Source: JANNHP01 sp031404455 (GTDB taxonomy: Bacteria; Planctomycetota; JAJSAM01; JAJVHW01). From it: a DNA stretch of 22,300 nt. The translations under genes and the position numbers were made by a program. The stretch lies in contig JANNHP010000110.1 in the NCBI GenBank assembly GCA_031404455.1, positions 1-22,300 on the forward strand, given 5' to 3'. Positions 7,125 through 14,001 of this stretch are shown one piece after another; within the stretch, counting starts at the first letter, position 1; each line of letters starts with the position of its first letter. Below the pieces are notes generated by a model. The model made no database searches. It saw only the letters and a program-made list of their open reading frames with translations, and was not told the origin of the DNA.

Positions 7125-9913
7125 GAGGCGGTTCGTCCGGCGCGAGCGCGGTTCAGGAAGAGCCACTCGCCCTGCTGGACGCGTCGCGCACGGTGCTCCC
7201 GCGCGACCCGCGCGCTGCGGCCCGGCTCGCGATCCGAGCGATCCGGGCGGCGCGGTCGAAGGGTGACGCGACCTTTGAGCTCCGCGGCTACTGGGCGCTC
7301 TCCAACGCCGCCTCGATCGGACGCAGGCCGGCGGCGGTGCTCGCGATCGTCGATCGCGCGCTTCAGTGCCCGGCCGCCAGGACCGACGCCATCCTGCGCG
7401 CGCGGACCAAACTCGCGCGCGGTTCGGCGCTCATCCATTTCGGGCGGCTGAAGAACGTTCGCCGCGAGTGCCGCGAGGCGCTCGCCGCCTTCCGCAGCGC
7501 GGGCGACCTGCGCGGCGAGTCGATCGCTCACGCTCTCCTCGCGCAGGCGGCGGCGGAGGCGGGCCGCCACGCAGAAGCCGTGAATCACATGCGTGCTCAG
7601 CGGGTGGCCATGGGCGAGGACGCTCCCGCGTTCGTGCTGGCCTCCCTCGAGGACGCCGAAGCCAACAGCCGAGTCGGCCTGTACGACTTCGCGGAGGCGC
7701 TGCGACTCTTCGGGTCGGCGGGTGCTCGGTTCGACTCGATCGGCGCCGAAGTCGAGGCCGCAAAGGCGCTCTCCAATCGCGCGTACGTCCACGTGAAGTC
7801 AGGACGCTACGCCGACGCATTGCGACTGTACGCGCGGGCCGCCGACGTGTTCGAGCGGACGGCCAACACGAGTTTGATTCAGGCGTTCTGCGTGGACCGA
7901 GCGGAACTCCTCCTCGAGATCGGGGCGACGTCCGAGGCGCGCCGCTGGACGACGAGAGCCTTGGTGGCTGCCGGTGACTCACTGTCCGTCAAGGACCGGC
8001 TGAGGACTCGATACCTCCTCGCCCTGGCGACGCTCCAGGACGGCGATGTCACGGCGGCGCACGAGGCCGCTGCGACCGTCGTCGGCGAGTTCGAGCACTT
8101 CGGCGACCTGCGGGGCGCTGCCGAGGCCCTCATCGTGCAGTCCGCGGCAGCGCTCGCGGCGGGCGATTCGCAGGAGGCCCACCGCTCAGCCGCGATGGCC
8201 GTCGGACGTTTCGCCGAACTCAGGGCCGGCGCCGCTGCGTGCGCGGCCGACTTCGCCTTGTGCCGGGCCGACCTCGCACTCCACGATCTGGTGGGTGCCG
8301 AGTCCGCACTCGCTCGCGCCGCTGCGCGTCCGGGGGTGTCGGCGCTCCCCTGGGCATCGGTCGAACTGCACCGCAACCGCGCCGTGGTGCTGGCCGCCCG
8401 GGGAGACGCCGCCGGTTCGGCGAGGTTGCTCGACCGCGCGGTCCGCGACCTCGATGCGCGACGCGCGCTCCTCCCGCCCGATGCGCTGCGGTCGGCCTTC
8501 TTCTCCCGCCATGCGCCGCTCTATCGCGAGGCGATCGACGCCCACGTGGACCTCGGGCTCCACGATCGTGCGTTCGAACTGGCCTCCGCGTCGAAGAGCC
8601 GCGCACTCCACGACATGATGATGGCCGGCGGGGCGAACGTGGATCCGGCAGAGGCGCCGAGGCTCGATCGCCTGCGCACCGATCTCGGTGCGGCCTACAC
8701 GCGACTGCACGAGCTTGCCCTGGGGAGCGGCAGTCCGCGCCAGTTCGATCGCGCACGCCTGGCGGCGGCTCGCATCGAGCGGGAACTGACGGAACTCACT
8801 CGGCGGGCCATGCTCGATCCGAGGGCTTCCGAAGTCGCTGCCCCGCCCCAGACCTCCGCCGCGATCCGCGAATGTCTGACTGCGGATGAAGTGCTCGTGG
8901 AGTACTCACTCGGCTCGCGTGCGATTCATGCGTTCGTCGTCACGCGCGGCGGCGTCCGCCGGGTAGGACTCGCTGTCGACGGAGCGGAACTCGCGCGCCG
9001 ACTCCGCAAGTTCTCGTTCCACGTCTCGGCCGCTTCCGCCGGCGCGCGCGCCGGCGATCCGGAAACCGATGTCGACGCCGTGCGGGCGAACTTGAAGGAA
9101 CTGCGCTGCCTGCTCATCGACCCACTCGATCTGCCGCGCGGCGCTCGGCGTGTCATCGTCGCACCGGATGGACGACTGCAGGGCGTGCCGTTCCACGCCA
9201 TGCCCAAGGGCGATGCCTGGTGGGCCGACGAGTCGCAGGTGCTCTACGCGCCGAGCGGCGCGATGTATGCGGCCAGTGTCCGCGCGGCACCTGCTCGGCC
9301 CGGGCCGGCGCACGTGTTCGCGGTTCCCGACCCGTCCGTGCCGGAGATCGCAGCCGAGGCTCGGCTGATCGCGGCCACTCTCGGACCCGATGTCGTCGTC
9401 CGGCTCGGCGCGGCGGCGGACTGGCCCGGCTTCCAGGCGGCGTCGGAAGCGGCGGGTGTGCTCCACATCGCCACACACGGCATGTCGCGGACCGACTCCC
9501 TCGTCGGCGGAAGCGTGCGGCTCGCGGACGGATGGCTCACGCGCTTCGACGTCTACCGCCTGCGAGTCCGCGCCGATCTCGTCGTGCTCTCGGCGTGCGA
9601 CTCCGGCGCGGCCCGCTACGAGCCCTCGGGCGACTCGTTCGGCCTGGTGCGCGGGTTCCTCTGCGCCGGGGCGCGTCGCGTCGTGGCGAGCAGGTGGCGC
9701 GTGGACGACCGGGCGACGGCCGAGTGGATGGGGGAGTTCTACGGGGGACTCGCCGCCCGCAGGCCCGTCGGCGAGGCCTACCTCGACGCCTGCCGAGCCG
9801 TCCGCCGCCTCCGGCCGCACCCGTACTACTGGGCGCCGTTCGTGCTCATGGGCGACCCGCGCAGCGCGATTTCTCTCAGCGCAGGCGTATCAACCGCCCC
9901 GCTCGGCGTATGA
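7121..9913 (+). CDS. TPR-CHAT caspase-like protease
   Basis: This 930-aa protein starts with TTG at 7121, overlapping the previous stop (TTGA) and preceded by GGAGAG. Residues about 15-450 are alanine-rich helical repeats of TPR type (for example FELRGYWALSNAASIGRRPA and YADALRLYARAADVFE). The C-terminal part, about 590-920, is a CHAT domain of the caspase clan. The catalytic histidine is H786 (HIATHGM) and the nucleophile is C826 (VLSACDSG), so both dyad residues are present. The end (YYWAPFVLMGDP) is typical of CHAT proteins. No signal peptide is seen, so it should act in the cytoplasm. CHAT proteases cleave specific partners on activation, and some serve in defence or programmed death. The divergent ECF sigma factor and the coupled 209-aa protein are plausible regulators or targets, which is inference. 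Confidence 0.94.
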   Translation: MRGGSSGASAVQEEPLALLDASRTVLPRDPRAAARLAIRAIRAARSKGDATFELRGYWALSNAASIGRRPAAVLAIVDRALQCPAARTDAILRARTKLARGSALIHFGRLKNVRRECREALAAFRSAGDLRGESIAHALLAQAAAEAGRHAEAVNHMRAQRVAMGEDAPAFVLASLEDAEANSRVGLYDFAEALRLFGSAGARFDSIGAEVEAAKALSNRAYVHVKSGRYADALRLYARAADVFERTANTSLIQAFCVDRAELLLEIGATSEARRWTTRALVAAGDSLSVKDRLRTRYLLALATLQDGDVTAAHEAAATVVGEFEHFGDLRGAAEALIVQSAAALAAGDSQEAHRSAAMAVGRFAELRAGAAACAADFALCRADLALHDLVGAESALARAAARPGVSALPWASVELHRNRAVVLAARGDAAGSARLLDRAVRDLDARRALLPPDALRSAFFSRHAPLYREAIDAHVDLGLHDRAFELASASKSRALHDMMMAGGANVDPAEAPRLDRLRTDLGAAYTRLHELALGSGSPRQFDRARLAAARIERELTELTRRAMLDPRASEVAAPPQTSAAIRECLTADEVLVEYSLGSRAIHAFVVTRGGVRRVGLAVDGAELARRLRKFSFHVSAASAGARAGDPETDVDAVRANLKELRCLLIDPLDLPRGARRVIVAPDGRLQGVPFHAMPKGDAWWADESQVLYAPSGAMYAASVRAAPARPGPAHVFAVPDPSVPEIAAEARLIAATLGPDVVVRLGAAADWPGFQAASEAAGVLHIATHGMSRTDSLVGGSVRLADGWLTRFDVYRLRVRADLVVLSACDSGAARYEPSGDSFGLVRGFLCAGARRVVASRWRVDDRATAEWMGEFYGGLAARRPVGEAYLDACRAVRRLRPHPYYWAPFVLMGDPRSAISLSAGVSTAPLGV

Positions 9914-9936
9914 CCTGAGCGTCTCGGACGGTGCCG

Positions 9937-9959
9937 GCGCGACGAAAGAGTCGTCGCGC
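9937..9959 (+). terminator. Hairpin after the CHAT gene
   Basis: GCGCGACGA pairs perfectly with TCGTCGCGC over a 5-nt loop (AAGAG), 23 nt after the CHAT stop codon. No T-run follows, so it is not a canonical intrinsic terminator. It may stabilise the 3' end or act with Rho. Confidence 0.5.
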
Positions 9960-9990
9960 GGCGCCGCGACGGGAGGCGGGCGGTGTGATC

Positions 9991-10010
9991 CGACACGGAG
10001 GTCCGTGTCG
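9991..10010 (+). repeat. Second hairpin upstream of the subtilase gene
   Basis: CGACACGG pairs with CCGTGTCG over the 4-nt loop AGGT. It lies midway in the 254-nt gap between the CHAT and subtilase genes. It could be a second terminator arm, a leader structure or an operator. The rest of the gap holds no gene that I can support. Confidence 0.4.
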
Positions 10011-10167
10011 CGCCGTCCCGTGCGCGAGGGAGCCGGTCCGGGTGCGGGCGATCGCGCCGCGCCGACGAGCCGGCCCGAGCAGGCTGACGCACGGTTCGTA
10101 GCGCCATGTCGTGCCCGGAGTGCTTCCGGCAGGCGGCGTACGGCTCCGATCGCGACGGGAGGATTGC

Positions 10168-11160
10168 ATGCGATTCTTGAACCGGTGGTCGTTCGCTCTC
10201 GTGCTCACGTTCGTTGGCGCGAGCGCGTCGCAGGTGCAGTCGGTCGATCACGATGGGGTCGTGCGCGGCGCCCCCAAGAACACCCCCGTCATCATCTGGG
10301 ACGCGCGGTCGCCGGACGTCGGTTCGCAGGCCTCGATGTCCGTCGTCTCGGCGCCGGCAGCCGCACAGTTCGCGACCGGTGCGGGCGTCACGGTTGCGGT
10401 GCTCGACGGCGGATTCGACCTGACGCACGAGTACCTCGATGGTCATCTCGGCGCGCAGTGGGACGCACTCGACCAGGATGGCGCGGCCCAGGACCTCGGC
10501 AACGGGACGGATGACGACGGTGACGGCCTCACCGACTCCGACGTCGGGCACGGGACGTTCGTCGCGGGCCTGATCGCGGCGTGCGCTCCCGACGCGACGA
10601 TCCTCCCGATCCGGGTCCTCGACGACGAGGGCCGGGGCAATCCTGCAGCACTTGCGCGCGGCATCGACAAGGCGGTGGCGCTCGGCGCGAAGGTCATCAA
10701 CCTGAGCCTCGTCTCCTCGACGACCACGTCGCAGCTCGAGACTTCGATCCAGGCCGCCGTGAACGCCGGAATCACCATCATCGCTGCCGCCGGCAACGAC
10801 CCCGCCGGTCCGTTCGGTTCCCAGTTCCTGCGCGACCGGTCGATCACCGTCGGTGCCGTGAGCAACTCGCTCTTCGTCGCGAGCTTCTCGCCCAACCAGG
10901 AGCTCGTGGACGTGTTCGCTCCGGGCGTCGACGTGGTCGGACCGCTCGGCGGGGCGACGGCGGACTCGTACGCCAAGTGGAGCGGCACTTCGTTCTCGTG
11001 CGCGTTCGTCAGCGCGGCGGCGGTGCTCGTGAAGGAAGACCACCCGGCGATGACGCCCGCCGCGATGAAGTCGTTGCTCACGACGGCCACGGACGTCGTC
11101 GCCGACGCGAACCCGTCGAGCCGCGGGTCGGCCGACCTGCTCGAGGCAGTGACCCAGTAG
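10168..11160 (+). CDS. Secreted subtilisin-family (S8) serine protease
   Basis: This 330-aa protein starts at the ATG preceded by GGGAGGA (10157-10163). The N terminus (MRFLNRW, then a hydrophobic stretch to about residue 20, ASASQVQS) is a Sec signal peptide, so the enzyme is exported. The catalytic triad is complete: D80 (AVLDGGFD), H128 (DVGHGTFVAG) and S275 (SGTSFSCAF). The oxyanion asparagine is N210 (AAAGND). An Asp-rich loop just before the histidine (NGTDDDGDGLTD) may bind calcium. The mature part is about 305 aa, a minimal catalytic domain with little room for a separate propeptide. It lies 254 nt beyond the CHAT gene, past two hairpins, so it may have its own promoter. A link to the CHAT unit is only positional. 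Confidence 0.95.
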   Translation: MRFLNRWSFALVLTFVGASASQVQSVDHDGVVRGAPKNTPVIIWDARSPDVGSQASMSVVSAPAAAQFATGAGVTVAVLDGGFDLTHEYLDGHLGAQWDALDQDGAAQDLGNGTDDDGDGLTDSDVGHGTFVAGLIAACAPDATILPIRVLDDEGRGNPAALARGIDKAVALGAKVINLSLVSSTTTSQLETSIQAAVNAGITIIAAAGNDPAGPFGSQFLRDRSITVGAVSNSLFVASFSPNQELVDVFAPGVDVVGPLGGATADSYAKWSGTSFSCAFVSAAAVLVKEDHPAMTPAAMKSLLTTATDVVADANPSSRGSADLLEAVTQ

Positions 11161-11423
11161 CCGGCGACGGTCGACGTCGCGGAACGGGTCGCGGGTACGC
11201 TCGATCGGGCGGCCCGCGGCCCTGCGCCGCCGCGACCCCGCCGGACACCGGTTGCCTGTGCCGCGTGGAGTTCCGCCAACTGGACCGGACCGTCGCACGC
11301 CCGCTCTTCACCGGCCCGAGTCCGGCGCTTCACGGCTTCGACGACGTCGCGGACCGCGCACCGGCAGCACGCGAGCGCCTCGAAGGCCTGCTCCCGGCGC
11401 CCTGAGCGCGCGAGTCGGCGGAG
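11161..11423. other. Convergent intergenic region after subtilase
   Basis: A short hairpin (GCGACG, 5-nt loop, CGTCGC; 11164-11180) begins 4 nt after the subtilase stop and may help terminate it. A possible 46-codon frame from GTG 11265 to TGA 11403-11405 has no ribosome-binding site and no family I recognise. The rest shows nothing. Confidence 0.35.
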
Positions 11424-12539
11424 TCACTCCAGGAACGCGAGCCGCGCGCGCTTCGTCGTCGTGTCGAACCAGGTCGCGAGTCCGCGAAGTCCCGGGACGA
11501 TCGCGCGCGCCGTCGCCGGGAAGGCCGCGCCGTCGGCGACCACCTCGGTCGCGGCTGCGCCGGGAGCGAGGTGGAGGAGCTTGCCCTTCGCGATCCAGAG
11601 GGCGTGGATTCCGCTTTCCCCGGCAAAGAGCTGCGGCTCCGTGCCCTCGCCGAGGTCCCGCTCGTTGCCCCCGCCGACCGCGAGGAAGACGTTCAACTCC
11701 CGCCGCCACGCCGACACCACGTCGTCGCCCTTCGTCACGACCGCCGGACCCGCCATCGGACATCCCGGGACACGCCAGGAACCCCGGCCGCTCTTCGCTG
11801 CCGCGTCGAACTTCGCCGAGCCGCGGGGCAGGCGCGTCGTCCAGACGTCGCGCTCGCCCTGCACCGAGTTGCGGAACGCGACGACCGCGCCGCCGCCGCC
11901 CGACGCCGTGATCTCCGGGTGGCAGCACTCGCAGATCGAGCCGTCGGGCGATTGGTAGGCGACCGCATCCGCACCCCACACCGCTCCGTCCGCGGAGAAG
12001 TCCGCGCAGAGACGCGTGCCCTTCCCGCGCACGTCGAGCCAGACCGCCGCGAACCTTCCGTCGCCGAGGGCCGCGAGGTCGAAGAGTCCCTCCTGCGCGC
12101 AGCCCGGCACGTCGCTGACGCGCACAGCGTCGCTCCAGGTCGCGCCGCCGTCGGACGATCGCCACGCCAGGAGATCGCCGCCGCCGTCCTTCGTGTGCCG
12201 CGTGATGGCGGCGAGGACGACCGTCTTCTGCGTCGCGGCGATGCGCGGGCCTCGGCGTGCGCCCACGAGCAGGTCGCTCCTGCGCACGGCGCGGACCGGT
12301 TCCGCGAATGCCGCGTTCCGGCGCTCGGCGGCGACGACGTCGATGCCGTCCGCGAGAGGCAGCGCGACCAGCACGCGGGCGTCCGGCGCGGCGCAGACCC
12401 GCGGGGGAGCCACGAGATCCGCGCGACTCGGCACGTCGCGGACCCGGGAGGGAGCCTCGTCCTTCGCGACGCCCGCCGCCGCGAATCCGAACACCACGAT
12501 TACGGCGACGAAGACTCGGCGCCGGAATGAAACTCGCAT
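11424..12539 (-). CDS. Secreted sialidase-like (BNR/Asp-box) beta-propeller protein
   Basis: This 371-aa protein starts at an ATG with GAGGA about 9 nt upstream. Residues 1 to about 25 form a signal peptide (RRR, hydrophobic core, AAAGVA-KD), so it is exported. An Asp-box (SSDGGATW, 128-135) and repeated short beta strands suggest a sialidase/exo-alpha-sialidase-type propeller. A distinctive cysteine cluster, ICECCHP (C203, C205, C206), sits in the middle; it could be a disulphide or metal site. I see only one clear Asp-box and no arginine triad, so sialidase activity should not be assumed. The gene is 147 nt downstream of the actin-like gene on the same strand, but a strong hairpin separates them, so it is probably a separate unit. 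Confidence 0.82.
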   Translation of the reverse strand: MRVSFRRRVFVAVIVVFGFAAAGVAKDEAPSRVRDVPSRADLVAPPRVCAAPDARVLVALPLADGIDVVAAERRNAAFAEPVRAVRRSDLLVGARRGPRIAATQKTVVLAAITRHTKDGGGDLLAWRSSDGGATWSDAVRVSDVPGCAQEGLFDLAALGDGRFAAVWLDVRGKGTRLCADFSADGAVWGADAVAYQSPDGSICECCHPEITASGGGGAVVAFRNSVQGERDVWTTRLPRGSAKFDAAAKSGRGSWRVPGCPMAGPAVVTKGDDVVSAWRRELNVFLAVGGGNERDLGEGTEPQLFAGESGIHALWIAKGKLLHLAPGAAATEVVADGAAFPATARAIVPGLRGLATWFDTTTKRARLAFLE

Positions 12540-12633
12540 GGTTCGCGTCCTCGGTTCGACGGCGGTCAGGCTGACACCGCACTCCCGGACCCGCCGCAGA
12601 GATTGCGGCGCCGAACGCGGACGAGGACGCGCA

Positions 12634-12665
12634 GACGGCCGGCGGGGTCTTCCTCGCCGGCCGTC
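12634..12665 (-). terminator. Very stable hairpin after the actin-like gene
   Basis: GACGGCCGGCG pairs perfectly with CGCCGGCCGTC (11 bp). Three more pairs, one of them G-T, close a 4-nt loop. It begins 21 nt past the TAA of the actin-like gene (minus strand) and no U-run follows. It is the strongest hairpin I found between genes here and probably ends the coiled-coil/actin operon. Confidence 0.65.
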
Positions 12666-12686
12666 GCTACGATGCGCGGACGGTCG

Positions 12687-13901
12687 TTACTGTGCCGCGC
12701 CGTTCGCGTTCTGCTGGTCGAGGTTGGCGGCGATGAGACAGCCGCGGACGACCGCGGAGAGCGCGTCGTCGGCGCGGCGCACGCCGGCGATCGGGATCGG
12801 GAGCTGGACCTTCTTGATCTCGTCGGCGAAGACGTCGATGAAGCCGCCGATGAGGCTCGTGCCGCCGCCGATCACGATCTCGACCGGCTTCTCGAACTGC
12901 GGGACGTCGCGCGCGAGCATGAAGCGCTGCCTGAAGTTCTGGAGCACGTACCCGATCAGGTTGCGGTAGTAGAGGACGATCGCCTCCTCCTCGCGCGAGT
13001 TCGGCGACATGAGGTCGATCTCGCTCTCCTTGATGGCCGTCGCGCGGACCTTCGGGATTCCCATGACCTTCGCGACGTGCTCGTCGATCCAGTCGCCGCC
13101 GCGCGCGACGGAGAACGTGAGCGCCGGGATCGTCTTGTAGGCGACGCAGACGTTGAACATGCCGGCGCCGCACGAGATGCCGATGCCGGTGAAGTCCTGC
13201 TCGCCGAGCGAGCTGTAGACGATCGCGTGGGCCTCGTTCATCGAGCGCGGCGTGTATCCGAGCTTGCGCAGGATGCCGCTGACGATGCCCTCGTGGTAGA
13301 CGGTGTCGTTCTCGCGGTCGATCGACGCGGCGGGGATGCAGAAGCAGACCTCTTCGCCCGCGACCTCGGGCTCGCCGAGGAGGCGCTGGATGATGAAGCG
13401 CATCATCGGGATCGCCTCCTGCTCGCCGGCGGAGAGGAAGCCGTGCTGCATCGGACGGCGCACTTCGCTGCCGAACATGTTGGCGAGGTTGAAGGCCGCG
13501 TCGCCGATCACGAAGAGGCGGTCCTTGAACTGGACGTACGGCACGCGCAGCTTCGTGAGCATCTCGCGGTTGCCGACGAACTGGCTCGGGATCTCGAGGA
13601 ACGCGTTGCGCTCGCGCAGGACGAGCAGGTCGCCCGCGCCCACCTGGCGCACCGAGAGCAGGTTGGCCGTCCCGACGTCGAGGCCGCGGCCGAGCGCCGC
13701 CGGCGCGGACTTCGTCGCGACAACCGGCTCCTGGAATGCGACCCGCTGCTGCGCGGGGGGCGTCACGTCGCGCTGCGCGTCGGGCGTCTCGATTTCCGTC
13801 CTGGCGCTGCGGGCCTTGGCGTTCTTGCCCTTGGTGGCGGTTCCCGTCGTCCCGTTGGCGCCGGGCTCGCCGAACCTCACGTCGTTGTTGTTCGCGCTCA
13901 T
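12687..13901 (-). CDS. Actin-like ATPase (MreB/ParM-type fold), divergent
   Basis: This 404-aa protein uses the ATG at 13901, preceded by AAAGGA at a 9-nt spacing; a longer frame exists upstream without such a site. Residues 1-65 are Gly/Thr/Lys-rich and probably disordered. The actin/Hsp70 core follows. Phosphate-1 is GLDVGTANLL with D75, very close to MreB's DLGTAN. The adenosine motif is VIGGGTSLIGG (GGGT 345-348). The phosphate-2 position reads GIGISCGAGMFNV (C244, G245), without the usual Asp. It also has ESEIDLM, as in the actin subdomain-2A region. It should bind ATP and may polymerise. No MreCD genes are adjacent. Its upstream partner is a long coiled-coil protein 100 nt away, presumably in the same operon. 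It could be a cytoskeletal, segregation or positioning filament. The fold is sure; the role is unknown. Confidence 0.88.
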   Translation of the reverse strand: MSANNNDVRFGEPGANGTTGTATKGKNAKARSARTEIETPDAQRDVTPPAQQRVAFQEPVVATKSAPAALGRGLDVGTANLLSVRQVGAGDLLVLRERNAFLEIPSQFVGNREMLTKLRVPYVQFKDRLFVIGDAAFNLANMFGSEVRRPMQHGFLSAGEQEAIPMMRFIIQRLLGEPEVAGEEVCFCIPAASIDRENDTVYHEGIVSGILRKLGYTPRSMNEAHAIVYSSLGEQDFTGIGISCGAGMFNVCVAYKTIPALTFSVARGGDWIDEHVAKVMGIPKVRATAIKESEIDLMSPNSREEEAIVLYYRNLIGYVLQNFRQRFMLARDVPQFEKPVEIVIGGGTSLIGGFIDVFADEIKKVQLPIPIAGVRRADDALSAVVRGCLIAANLDQQNANGAAQ

Positions 13902-13910
13902 GGCTTCAGG

Positions 13911-13916
13911 TCCTTT
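13911..13916 (-). promoter_or_regulatory. Ribosome-binding site AAAGGA of the actin-like gene
   Basis: This purine-rich site on the minus strand lies 9 nt before the ATG at 13901. It selects that start over an in-frame ATG 78 nt upstream. Confidence 0.7.
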
Positions 13917-13927
13917 CCTGTCGGTCC

Positions 13928-13986
13928 CTGCGCAGTTGCGCAGATGGGGTGCTGGTCTCTCTCGTTCCCGCCGGAACATCCCGGCG
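13928..13986 (-). repeat. Two small hairpins in the coiled-coil/actin intercistronic gap
   Basis: Stem one is CTGCGC-AGTT-GCGCAG (13928-13943). Stem two is CGCCGG-6 nt-CCGGCG (13969-13986), which begins 15 nt after the coiled-coil stop. They may tune relative expression of the two genes. Both are short enough to arise by chance in GC-rich DNA. Confidence 0.35.
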
Positions 13987-14001
13987 AAGACATGAATTCG
14001 G

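Noticed and set aside
11265..11405. A 46-codon frame starting GTG after the subtilase
   Set aside because: It has no ribosome-binding site, family or supporting context, and could be chance in GC-rich DNA.
11308..12582. A 424-codon minus-strand frame overlapping the sialidase-like gene
   Set aside because: It is an Arg/Gly-rich alternative frame. The 371-aa frame has a signal peptide, Asp-box and ribosome-binding site.
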